This document shows, one piece after another, positions 28,071 to 35,338 of a stretch of DNA of 64,000 nt. A program made the translations under genes and the position numbers. The notes below the pieces were generated by a model that saw nothing but the letters and a program-made list of their open reading frames with translations, made no database searches and was not told where the DNA came from. Source of the stretch: Flavobacteriaceae bacterium. GTDB lineage: Bacteria > Bacteroidota > Bacteroidia > Flavobacteriales > Flavobacteriaceae. Positions within the stretch are counted from its first letter, which is position 1, and each line of letters opens with the position of its first letter. The stretch covers positions 1-64,000 of the forward strand of contig JANQNQ010000013.1 in the NCBI GenBank assembly GCA_028279515.1, written 5' to 3'.

Positions 28071-28364
28071 TTTTTTATTTAGATGAATTATGGTTATACA
28101 CCATTTTTATTGTCTTATTTGCGATGTTATTATGTTTATTCTTAGATTAATTTATTGGGAAATGGAAAATGACACAACGGTTAAAATCCCCTTTTTTCAG
28201 TGATTGAAGCATTTAGGATGCTCAACTTTTATTATCGGAAACCATTTTTGTTGGCTAAGAAGATTATCTGGGCCTAAAGTCCTTTTAAATGATAATTCAG
28301 AGAATTGATTGCAAAACTGTTGTATCGTGATTAGATTTACATCTGGATTAAAGCGTAAATTATT

Positions 28365-28712
28365 ATGACCATAGAAGAATTACGAGGAAATATTAAATGG
28401 TGGGAGTCGAAAAGATGGATTTTTAATTTAGCTGTAGGACTTGCAGGGGTAATTGCAATTTATTATGCGACATCTTATAGTACGTTCATTTGGTATAGAA
28501 CGGATGTTTTGGGGATTATTATATGGGGTATTGGTGCTAACATTCTGTACTCTTCCGGAACTTTAATTGAACTCTTTGATTGGTACTATTTGAAGAATGC
28601 AATTAGACTTAAAAATCTAAGAGGACTATTTTTTGTTGTGGGCACGGTGTTTAGTTGCCTTTGGACTTTTTACAATGCATGGATGTATTTTGCAGCACCA
28701 CATTTGTGGTGA
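28365..28712 (+). CDS. Hypothetical small membrane protein
   Basis: 115 residues with three hydrophobic helices (about 18-36, 45-65 and 88-108) and a short charged N-terminus (MTIEELRGNIKWWESKRW), resembling the 2TM-like small sensors in layout but with no match I can name. AT-rich, single gene, inside the accessory region. A weak TAGATTTA box lies 25 bases upstream. Confidence 0.5.
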   Translation: MTIEELRGNIKWWESKRWIFNLAVGLAGVIAIYYATSYSTFIWYRTDVLGIIIWGIGANILYSSGTLIELFDWYYLKNAIRLKNLRGLFFVVGTVFSCLWTFYNAWMYFAAPHLW

Positions 28713-28755
28713 AAGTAATAAATGCCCCTGCCCGAAAAATAATATCTTCAAAGAA

Positions 28756-29208
28756 CTACTCAACAATTGCTTTTACCTGATTTTCAAGGTCAATCATGCT
28801 GTTGAATTTTCTAAAATTCAAATCTTTACTTTGAACTTTCAATTCTGAAATCAACTCTAGAATTAGCTCCAAGGGTTCTGCTTCAAATCCAAACATGTTT
28901 TGATTGAATTCTGTGCCAACTAATAACCCATCGTTTTCCATTCCAATACACCAGTTTTCCATGAAATCAGTAAGCGGAATTTCAGACACTTTATAGTTCT
29001 TCCAATTGCCTTTTATACAAGATGTGGCCAAAGCACTTTCCGCCCAAAAACAAATGACTCCTATCGGTTGACCCTTTTCATCTTCAAAATGAACTGAGCT
29101 TGAAGTAGCAAACCCATTGCTACTTTGTAGGGCATATACAATCTCCAAGTCGCATACAGTTTTCACAAACCTTTTATGACGGTTTTCTACTAAAAGAGCA
29201 TCTTGCAT
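28756..29208 (-). CDS. DUF2750-like protein
   Basis: A soluble protein of 150 residues when started at the ATG at 29208 (MQDALLVENRHKRFVKTV). The order NRHKRFVKTVCDLEIVYAL, then a 'GF' segment, DEKGQPIGVICFWAES, NWKNYKVSEIPLTDFMENW and GMENDGLLVG follows the DUF2750 pattern (RY..F...V.D......L..GWA....EG....PFWP...A.......W..Y.P..I.L..F...WL..M..D...V). The frame is open back to 29427, but that part overlaps the next gene and has no match. Ten bases separate it from the upstream gene, so they form a pair. Function of the family is unknown. Confidence 0.7.
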   Translation of the reverse strand: MQDALLVENRHKRFVKTVCDLEIVYALQSSNGFATSSSVHFEDEKGQPIGVICFWAESALATSCIKGNWKNYKVSEIPLTDFMENWCIGMENDGLLVGTEFNQNMFGFEAEPLELILELISELKVQSKDLNFRKFNSMIDLENQVKAIVE

Positions 29209-29218
29209 CGTTTTCGTT

Positions 29219-29728
29219 TTAAGATTCGGTCGAGCCTTTTTTGTATTCTTCAATAACCTTCTCATTCGAACGATACCATCCCAGTCGAACGGAATCAAAT
29301 TCGTCCATTCCTTCGTGTTTGTATACTCCAATGGATTTGAGGGATTCATTGATGGCATTTTCAACGAGTGTAACACCTTCTGGTATTCTTGGGTTATCAA
29401 TATGATCAAATGAGTAAAGTGGCCCAATTATCTTTTTCCCATTCTCCCAAGCCTCAGAGAGTTGAATTCCCTGACCTCCATGGTATTCTGTTTCAACATA
29501 AGCACACTTTCCTTTAAAAGAAAGTTCTTTTAGCAGCTTTCGGGCCTCTTTGGTTAATTCTTCATAAGGCTCTAGTGTCTGATCAGAGTAATTAACGGTG
29601 CTCTTACTTTCGATTGGAATAAAATGATAATTTCCAACCAAGACAATGTTTGGAAATTCGCCTTGATATTTAAAACTGGTAATGATTCCGCTAATGATAT
29701 GTGGCACGTCAGAGTATTTGATGTTCAA
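29219..29728 (-). CDS. Hypothetical soluble protein, 169 residues
   Basis: I do not know the family. A segment AYVETEYHGGQGIQLSEAWE resembles a motif (ETEYFGG.GEQ.A) found in a class of small proteins encoded beside polymorphic toxins or as orphan immunity-like genes; this link is tentative. No signal peptide or membrane helix is seen. It precedes the DUF2750-like gene by ten bases, leftward. Confidence 0.55.
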   Translation of the reverse strand: MNIKYSDVPHIISGIITSFKYQGEFPNIVLVGNYHFIPIESKSTVNYSDQTLEPYEELTKEARKLLKELSFKGKCAYVETEYHGGQGIQLSEAWENGKKIIGPLYSFDHIDNPRIPEGVTLVENAINESLKSIGVYKHEGMDEFDSVRLGWYRSNEKVIEEYKKGSTES

Positions 29729-29743
29729 ATATAGAGAATATAG

Positions 29744-30523
29744 CTATTCACGCTCCAACGAATCAATTTTCGCTTGGATCTCAATAACCTCCTCTGGTAT
29801 CCAATCAAAAGAGGAGTCCAAAGAATACGCCTTCCGCTTTAATTGCAGGGCTTCTTTGTAATTTCCAAGTTGACGCATCAGATCTCCTTTAGAATCATAC
29901 GGGTTGGCATTGTTGGGTTCGCAGCGAATAAAATTGTCAAATGCTTCCGCAGCTTTATCTAGTTCATTGTTGTTAATATAGGCATATCCGAGAATGTTAT
30001 AGCTCGAGCCATAGTTTGGATCCAATTCTACCGCTTTTCTCCCAGCGGTGATAGCAAGACTGGGATTTTTCCGAAACAACAAAAAACAAATGGTATGGTG
30101 CAAATATTTGTCTGACACACAGGTCTTGGCCAATTCAAACAATTTAGCTTCTTGAATGTCGTTGGGATGATTCAATCGATACTCTGTGGCATCCACCAAC
30201 ATTTGCTCTTGTTTAGATGCCAAATGTTTGTATTTCTTCGCAAGCGCATGATTCCTTCTTTTAATAGAATCATTTGGTGCGTAGATCGAAATGAAATTGT
30301 ACATACGCACAAAACTGCTGTCCAGGGCGATAGCTTTTTGATAGTGGTCAGTTGGGTTTCCATTGATTCCATTTTGCACCAAATGCCGAGCCTTTTCAAA
30401 ATGTTCTTTTGCTTGTTCAGAGGAAGTGGTGATGGGAATGATTTTAGGATTTTCTTCTTTATCTGTGGAGTTGTTGGTACAAGAGACCAATACGGTAAGA
30501 AACAGTACAATGAGTATTCGCAT
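29744..30523 (-). CDS. TPR-repeat lipoprotein
   Basis: A 259-residue lipoprotein. The lipobox is VLVSC (Cys14 when started at the ATG at 30523, MRILIVLFLTVLVSC). The frame runs on to 30637 but that extension lies upstream of the promoter box and gives no signal peptide. Two or three tetratricopeptide repeats can be seen: ITAGRKAVELDPNYGSSYNI, then ...NNELDKAAEAFDNFIRCEPN, then a final copy (GNYKEALQLKRKAYSLDSSF). It probably binds other envelope proteins. The promoter box is just upstream. Confidence 0.8.
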   Translation of the reverse strand: MRILIVLFLTVLVSCTNNSTDKEENPKIIPITTSSEQAKEHFEKARHLVQNGINGNPTDHYQKAIALDSSFVRMYNFISIYAPNDSIKRRNHALAKKYKHLASKQEQMLVDATEYRLNHPNDIQEAKLFELAKTCVSDKYLHHTICFLLFRKNPSLAITAGRKAVELDPNYGSSYNILGYAYINNNELDKAAEAFDNFIRCEPNNANPYDSKGDLMRQLGNYKEALQLKRKAYSLDSSFDWIPEEVIEIQAKIDSLERE

Positions 30524-30541
30524 AGATTTTTGATTGATACT

Positions 30542-30549
30542 CAAATATA
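30542..30549 (-). promoter_or_regulatory. Promoter -7 box of the TPR lipoprotein gene
   Basis: The minus strand reads TATATTTG, 18 bases before the chosen ATG at 30523. This box also argues against the upstream start of that frame, as it would fall inside the coding region. No clear -33 element. Confidence 0.6.
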
Positions 30550-30602
30550 GAGAAATAAAGACTAAGGAAAATCTCAAATTCCAAATTCCAACCCTTCGCT
30601 TA

Positions 30603-30680
30603 AGCTTCGGATTGCGGAGGCAACAGTCAAAATGCAAAATTTAGAATTTACTAAAGACTAACGACCAAAGACTAATGACT
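30603..30680. repeat. Dispersed repeat pieces before tRNA-Val(GAC)
   Basis: AGCTTCGGATTGCGGAGGCAA (30603-30623) differs in one base from 20912-20932. It is followed by an ACTAAAGACTAACGACCAAA run (about 30648-30680) like those at 21098 and 26199. Confidence 0.7.
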
Positions 30681-30686
30681 TTTTCC

Positions 30687-30694
30687 TATATTTA
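30687..30694 (+). promoter_or_regulatory. Probable tRNA-Val(GAC) -7 box
   Basis: TATATTTA, seven of eight positions like the other tRNA promoter, 26 bases before the tRNA. No good -33 TTG is seen. Confidence 0.45.
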
Positions 30695-30720
30695 CCGCCC
30701 CGTAACGGGAAATCGTAAAA

Positions 30721-30795
30721 GGGTGATTAGCTCAGTTGGTTTAGAGCGCTGCCTTGACAGGGCAGAGGTCACCGGTTCGAATCCAGTATCACCCA
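30721..30795 (+). tRNA. tRNA-Val (anticodon GAC)
   Basis: Acceptor GGGTGAT (30721-30727) pairs with ATCACCC (30788-30794), discriminator A. D-loop AGCTCAGTTGGTTTA, anticodon stem CTGCC/GGCAG with loop TTGACAG (anticodon GAC), T-loop GGTTCGAATCC. CCA is not encoded. It reads GUC and GUU and complements the UAC isoacceptor at 15203. Confidence 0.96.
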
Positions 30796-30803
30796 CGAAA
30801 AAT

Positions 30804-30829
30804 AAAAATCCGCTTTAAGCGGGTTTTTA
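30804..30829 (+). terminator. Terminator after tRNA-Val(GAC)
   Basis: AAATCCGCTT pairs with AAGCGGGTTT (one G-T pair) and is followed by T-rich DNA, ten bases after the tRNA. Confidence 0.8.
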
Positions 30830-30973
30830 TTTTGAATGCTAAACCTTCGCTCAAGAGCTCCGGCTTATGTTGATGAATGTTGAATTTTGAATTGAACTTC
30901 TTTTCGACTCAGTTTCTATGTAACAACTACTTGCTGTCAGCTACTTATATGTACACACGCAAACAATTATCAT

Positions 30974-31555
30974 TTGAAACCATCCAAAACCTACCTAAGC
31001 GGAAAATCTGTCTTTATAGTTTCGTTGATTGTGATTGCCGTGACATCACTTACGGTTTATATCACTGGCGAGCACTACCACAGAACCATCACAGAGAATT
31101 TTTACCTGTCGCTAAGCATTATTGCTTTTGCCTTGTTTTTGTTTATGACCGTTGGGTTGTACAGAGGTATCGGACTCAAGGATGACTATATGAAAGGAGA
31201 GGCTTCAGATGAGTTTCCAGATTTTCAGATCATGGGAGGAGGTAATTTCGATATCCCCAGTATAGACACTGACGACGGGATTAGTGGACTTTTGCTCTCC
31301 ATTCTATTTTGGATTGTCGTATCCATTGCCTTAATAGCACTCGTTTTTTTGTTAGAATTGCTCTTTTGGTTTTCAGTATTCATTCTTTTTGCCATGTTGT
31401 ATTGGGTCTTTTTTAGAGCTTTGAAGTTGGTCTTCAGCAAAGCTGCCGAAACTAAAGGTGACATGGCGATCTCGGCAGGCTATGCCTTTATGTACACCGG
31501 ATTGTATACTGGATGGTTGTTCACTATAGTTTATTTGGCTGAAATACTTCGTTAA
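30974..31555 (+). CDS. Hypothetical membrane protein, 193 residues
   Basis: Unrecognised. Four hydrophobic helices: about 13-32, 43-60, a long pair between 103 and 145 and a last one near 170-188. An acidic stretch (EASDEFPDFQIMGGGNFDIP) sits in the first loop. The only start near the N-terminus is a TTG at 30974; there is no ATG before residue 58. The N-terminus after the TTG (KPSKTYLSGKSVF) fits a cytoplasmic end, so TTG is plausible. A shorter frame that overlaps in another phase (30877-31185) is rejected. Confidence 0.55.
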   Translation: MKPSKTYLSGKSVFIVSLIVIAVTSLTVYITGEHYHRTITENFYLSLSIIAFALFLFMTVGLYRGIGLKDDYMKGEASDEFPDFQIMGGGNFDIPSIDTDDGISGLLLSILFWIVVSIALIALVFLLELLFWFSVFILFAMLYWVFFRALKLVFSKAAETKGDMAISAGYAFMYTGLYTGWLFTIVYLAEILR

Positions 31556-31601
31556 TTGAAAATTTTGAATGAGCAAACCAGTTATCTTTACACTCAATAC
31601 T

Positions 31602-31847
31602 TCATGCTTTCCTCCAATAATCATTCGCTTGGGCGATGATGGCAAATTCGGCAGCAACGGTTTGCCCGATGGCGATTAGCATGGCCGCATCGTTGGCGTA
31701 GGCAGGACGTAGTCGATCACGTACTTTGGCATCGGGTTGAGTGATCTTGATGGTGAGTCGTGCTATTTTTATGGCAAGAGCGCGCCCTTCTTCAGGGGTA
31801 TTGGTGATCAATGAGTTTCCGGGAATGAGTTGTGTTTGTTCAGACAT
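31602..31847 (-). CDS. Small conserved-looking protein, 81 residues
   Basis: A short helical protein starting at ATG 31847 (MSEQTQLIPGNSLITNTPEE). The tail (LRPAYANDAAMLIAIGQTVA) is alanine rich. I do not recognise the family. It has a perfect-looking -7 box (31872-31879) right after the stop of the leftward Crp/Fnr regulator, so it is transcribed separately or under that regulator. A longer frame start at 31874 would overlap the -7 box and is not used. Confidence 0.5.
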   Translation of the reverse strand: MSEQTQLIPGNSLITNTPEEGRALAIKIARLTIKITQPDAKVRDRLRPAYANDAAMLIAIGQTVAAEFAIIAQANDYWRKA

Positions 31848-31871
31848 GACATTTGTATTTTGATTATGGTA

Positions 31872-31879
31872 CAAATGTA
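31872..31879 (-). promoter_or_regulatory. -7 box of the 81-residue protein gene
   Basis: The minus strand reads TACATTTG, fitting TAnnTTTG, 24 bases from the ATG at 31847. Located between it and the Crp/Fnr stop. Confidence 0.5.
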
Positions 31880-31911
31880 TTTCGGCTTAAAAAGAAAAAC
31901 AGTGACAAATG

Positions 31912-32538
31912 TTACACTAACACCTTTATTTTTCGGCCTATCTGTTCTACTTTTTTATCCGCGGAAAGCTTCCGCATTAATCTGGAGATGACCTCACGTG
32001 AAGTACCCAAATCATCGGCTAGCTGTTGATGTGATACGCTCAAAAGTTTGAACGCCTCAAGTCGAGCTTTCGTTTGCAAATGCAGCAGTAGCCTTTCCTC
32101 TAAATTATAACAAACGATTTGTTTGGTCGTGTTCAGCAGATCTTGATAGTGTTTTTGATAGTCGTTCAGCACCAATTGGTTGAGAGAAGGATATTTTTTG
32201 AGCCAACTATTGACCCGATCCATGGGAAGTAGGAGCAACGTACTGGCAGTTTCTGCCACAGCCGAAAACTCAGCAGGAGCTTTGTCAGCAATGTGGGCAA
32301 AACTATAAATGCACGAACCTCCAGAGGTAATGTGATAGAGCAAGAATTGAACGGTGTCCTCATCGCAAAACACCTTGACATTTCCGTTTCGAACGATCGG
32401 CAAATTTAGGATTGCTTGCCCTTGTCGTACCACAAATTCACCTGCCGAAAAATCCTTTGATATCGCGTGCTGCTCGATCTCATCAAGCAACTCTTTTTCA
32501 AGGTTCGGATAGCATTCGGCTAAAAATTGTGTTTTCAT
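31912..32538 (-). CDS. Crp/Fnr-family transcription regulator
   Basis: A 208-residue regulator. The N-terminal cyclic-nucleotide-like barrel (FSAGEFVVRQGQAILNLPIV and on) is followed by a dimer helix and a winged helix-turn-helix (LSVSHQQLADDLGTSREVIS, about 166-185). No Cys cluster for an Fe-S centre of the FNR kind is seen, so the effector is unknown. It is transcribed leftward before the 81-residue gene. A TATCA-N5-TGATA inverted repeat lies upstream (32579-32593). Confidence 0.9.
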   Translation of the reverse strand: MKTQFLAECYPNLEKELLDEIEQHAISKDFSAGEFVVRQGQAILNLPIVRNGNVKVFCDEDTVQFLLYHITSGGSCIYSFAHIADKAPAEFSAVAETASTLLLLPMDRVNSWLKKYPSLNQLVLNDYQKHYQDLLNTTKQIVCYNLEERLLLHLQTKARLEAFKLLSVSHQQLADDLGTSREVISRLMRKLSADKKVEQIGRKIKVLV

Positions 32539-32578
32539 CAGGTGATTGGTGTTGGGTTTTAGGTTTTGGTATTAATTA

Positions 32579-32593
32579 TATCATGAAGTGATA
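32579..32593. promoter_or_regulatory. Candidate operator upstream of the Crp/Fnr gene
   Basis: TATCA-TGAAG-TGATA: a five-base inverted repeat 41 bases before the regulator's ATG, in position for autoregulation. The arms are short, so chance is possible. Confidence 0.3.
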
Positions 32594-32647
32594 ATGCCTT
32601 TATTTGATGTCTGTTCTTGAGGCTTAAGCATAATTTAAATCGTATAT

Positions 32648-33481
32648 CTAAACTCTTAAATCGTCAATTATTAGTTCCATTTCGTATTGATCGATGGTAT
32701 TTTTGAGTCCGGCGTTTAAGAGTTGTTTTATTTTCTGCGGAAGGGCCTCGTCTACATTGTTGATTTTGATACCCGATGATACACTTTGGATGGCCGCAAA
32801 AAGACGTTTCCAAGCCATGCTGGATGAGCGGAAGCAATCCATCTGAGGGACATACGCTTTCGCGCGATTGATAATGAAAAAAGATTCTGCAGCGCCATCG
32901 TGCACGACCTCAAAGTATTCATAATCTCCGATTGAGACCGTTTCCTTTTGGTTGTCCCAAGAGTAGTGTTGTTGATTCGGCAGCGTATCCCATGCAATTT
33001 CACTCATGGGCTTCGTTTGTAGCTCAAAATCAGTAGTAGGCACCAGAAGATCTCCATTAAAGCACTTATAATGCTTTACGATCTCAAAACCGATACTTTT
33101 ATAGGCATTTATCGCTACGATATTCTCTTTGATGACCTCAAGCGAGCTTTTGGTAATGCCTTGTGCTTTTAAATCGTCTAAGGCTTGTTTGTAGATGGCT
33201 TTTACGATACGTTTGCCACGATAGGTAGGAAGGACTCCTGTCCCCGTGTTAAAGGCTGTGCGGTGCCCGAAGCGGGTATCTATAGCGTGAATGATAAATC
33301 CGACGAGCAAATCTCCATCAAACATACCATAAGAAAGATCGTAATCTACCTTGGCCAGTCGCCAACGCTCTTTGAAGTACGCACGGTCATTTGGCATTTT
33401 CACAAAGTAATTCTCGAAGGAAGCAAAGAAGCAATCCATCAGGTTGTCAAATGAAGTGCTGGAGAGCGGTCTGATTTCCAT
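32648..33481 (-). CDS. GNAT-family N-acetyltransferase
   Basis: A 277-residue acetyl-CoA-dependent transferase. The N-terminal GNAT fold shows the acetyl-CoA loop VLPTYRGKRIVKAIYKQALD (V/I-x-P-x-x-R-G-K/R, residues about 83-102) and the late helix with NAYKSIGFEIVKHYKC. The C-terminal 120 residues add a second, poorly conserved half. The substrate is unknown. The gene stands alone between an AT-rich gap and a lipoprotein gene. Confidence 0.88.
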   Translation of the reverse strand: MEIRPLSSTSFDNLMDCFFASFENYFVKMPNDRAYFKERWRLAKVDYDLSYGMFDGDLLVGFIIHAIDTRFGHRTAFNTGTGVLPTYRGKRIVKAIYKQALDDLKAQGITKSSLEVIKENIVAINAYKSIGFEIVKHYKCFNGDLLVPTTDFELQTKPMSEIAWDTLPNQQHYSWDNQKETVSIGDYEYFEVVHDGAAESFFIINRAKAYVPQMDCFRSSSMAWKRLFAAIQSVSSGIKINNVDEALPQKIKQLLNAGLKNTIDQYEMELIIDDLRV

Positions 33482-33515
33482 GTTATGTTGAATTATTTGA
33501 TAAGACTGCTTTGTA

Positions 33516-33899
33516 CTAATTATTTACTTTAACAAACTCAATATCATCGTCGATCGCCTCACTCTTTGCATGGACCCTATACCAGTTGTCTTTAGTCTCT
33601 AAGATTTCTACATAGATCTTTTTACCGATGACCTTGTTTGGATCTCCATCATAGTTGATGAGGCGCTGATAGGTGAGTACGTATGTGCAATCTGAGGTCC
33701 ATTCAACTGAAGTGTGAATTTCTAATCCAGTTTCTGGGTTCTTTTCAATCTGAAGGATTTCAGTACGAATGATTTCCTCAGATAGGTTTTTATCTACATA
33801 AGCAAACGTGCCCGTTCTAAAATCGGCACAATCTCGTTCTTTTTTGCATGAGGTTATAGTAAGCAGCAATAGGCTCACCAAAAGTGCAAAGTATTTCAT
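33516..33899 (-). CDS. Small lipoprotein, Bacteroidetes family
   Basis: A lipoprotein of 127 residues: signal MKYFALLVSLLLLTITSC with Cys18. The body (FRTGTF, IEKNPETGLEIHTSVEW, CTYVLTYQRLI, IGKKIYVEIL) matches a family I know from flavobacteria, where pipelines sometimes call it 'DNA topoisomerase IV', which the sequence does not support. Two Cys (24, 71 approximately) may form a disulfide. Function unknown. Confidence 0.72.
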   Translation of the reverse strand: MKYFALLVSLLLLTITSCKKERDCADFRTGTFAYVDKNLSEEIIRTEILQIEKNPETGLEIHTSVEWTSDCTYVLTYQRLINYDGDPNKVIGKKIYVEILETKDNWYRVHAKSEAIDDDIEFVKVNN

Positions 33900-33992
33900 G
33901 AAATATTGGTTTTACGTAGGGCACTCTATCGAGATGCATTTATAAAGATAGAACTCTTTTTCATTTAAAATTCAAAACCCAACATTCAACAT

Positions 33993-35276
33993 TTACAATA
34001 CCTCTAGGATTCTTTCCATCGCCATACCTCGCGATCCTTTGATCAAGATGGTGCTATTGATAGGCGGGTCGAGCATGATAAGGTCCTTGAACGAATCAAA
34101 ATCTGAACATACCGTGATCTTACTGCTGGTTCCTTGAACGTTTCCAAATAAAGAGCCTACAAGGTATATTTGGTCCACGTTCAAAGAGTGCGCAAGGTCA
34201 TAGATGCCTTGGTGCTCTTCGATGGCGGTTTCTCCCAGTTCGAACATATCACCGAGAAAGGCGATCTTCTTGACATCGCTTAACCCAGATAGATTTTCTA
34301 AAGCAGCCTTCATACTTGTCGGATTCGCATTGTACGCATCCATGATGAGCTTGTTCGTGCCGCGTTGCATGATCTGCGATCGGTTATTGTCGGGTTCATG
34401 GCCCTCAATTCCCTTTTTAATAGCTTCAGGCGTAAGTTTAAAGTGATCACCTATAGCAATCGCAGCAGCGATGTTATTGGCGTTATAACGACCTATGAGG
34501 TGGGTGTGTATGGTTTCCTCTTTATAGCGTACCGAAACCATGGGGTCGGCGTTTAATACTTCGATTTGTACGTCTCGATTGGTATCATCTGAAAACACGA
34601 CTGTTTTTTTATAGTCTCCGGCTTGTTCGATTTGCTTGGTGTCATTACCATTGATGAAAAGGAGTCCGTCGTTGGCTTTGAGATGATCGTAAAGTTCACT
34701 CTTTCCTTTGATAACGCCTTCGATGCCACCAAACCCTTCGAGGTGTGCCTTGCCAAAGTTGGTAATGTATCCGTAATTGGGCTGGGCTATGTTACAGAGG
34801 AATTCAATTTCTTTTTGATGGTTGGCGCCCATTTCGACAATGCCTATCTCAGTGCTCTTGGTCATAGACAGCAAGGTCAACGGAACCCCGATATGGTTGT
34901 TGAGGTTGCCAAGTGTTGCACTGGTTTTAAACCCAGTCGAAAGTACAGCATTGATAAGTTCTTTGGTGGTGGTCTTACCGTTGCTTCCGGTCAGCGAGAT
35001 GATCGGGATGTTCAGCCAATTTCTGTGGTACGTGGCAAGTTGTTGGAGCGCTTCCAACGCATCACTGACTAAAAACATATGTTCTCTGTCAAGATATTCA
35101 GCTTCATCGATTACTGCATATTTGGCCCCCTTTTCAAGGGCTTCCGCAGCAAACTTGTTTCCGTTGAAATTATCGCCCTTTAGGGCAAAAAACAAATCGC
35201 CTTCCTGAACCTTTCGAGTGTCGGTGCATACCGCGGTGCATTCAAGAAAACGTTGGTGTAGCGCTTCGATATTCAT
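33993..35276 (-). CDS. murF: UDP-N-acetylmuramoyl-tripeptide--D-alanyl-D-alanine ligase
   Basis: A 427-residue Mur ligase that adds D-Ala-D-Ala to UDP-MurNAc-tripeptide, the last cytoplasmic step of the pentapeptide precursor. The ATP site SLTGSNGKTTT has GSNGKTTT at 97-104. The N-terminal domain (TDTRKVQEGDLFFALKG) and MDAYNANPTSMKAAL are MurF signatures. It lies just downstream of gldJ on the same strand with a terminator between, an arrangement I know from Flavobacteriaceae. Confidence 0.95.
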   Translation of the reverse strand: MNIEALHQRFLECTAVCTDTRKVQEGDLFFALKGDNFNGNKFAAEALEKGAKYAVIDEAEYLDREHMFLVSDALEALQQLATYHRNWLNIPIISLTGSNGKTTTKELINAVLSTGFKTSATLGNLNNHIGVPLTLLSMTKSTEIGIVEMGANHQKEIEFLCNIAQPNYGYITNFGKAHLEGFGGIEGVIKGKSELYDHLKANDGLLFINGNDTKQIEQAGDYKKTVVFSDDTNRDVQIEVLNADPMVSVRYKEETIHTHLIGRYNANNIAAAIAIGDHFKLTPEAIKKGIEGHEPDNNRSQIMQRGTNKLIMDAYNANPTSMKAALENLSGLSDVKKIAFLGDMFELGETAIEEHQGIYDLAHSLNVDQIYLVGSLFGNVQGTSSKITVCSDFDSFKDLIMLDPPINSTILIKGSRGMAMERILEVL

Positions 35277-35292
35277 AAAATAAATGTATAAA

Positions 35293-35319
35293 AAAAGCCC
35301 TGAATAAACAGGGCTTTTC
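35293..35319 (-). terminator. gldJ terminator
   Basis: AAAAGCCCTG (35293-35302) and CAGGGCTTTT (35309-35318) form a ten-pair stem with A and T tails. It lies between gldJ and murF, so it ends or attenuates the gldJ message. Confidence 0.85.
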
Positions 35320-35338
35320 TATCTTTCTTATACCGATA

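Noticed and set aside
29209-29427. N-terminal extension of the DUF2750-like frame
   Set aside because: Overlaps the well-formed 169-residue gene and has no family similarity; the ATG at 29208 is better.
30877-31185. 102-residue ORF before the membrane protein
   Set aside because: Cys/Tyr/Arg-rich text without hydrophobic pattern; shadow of the 193-residue frame in its second half.
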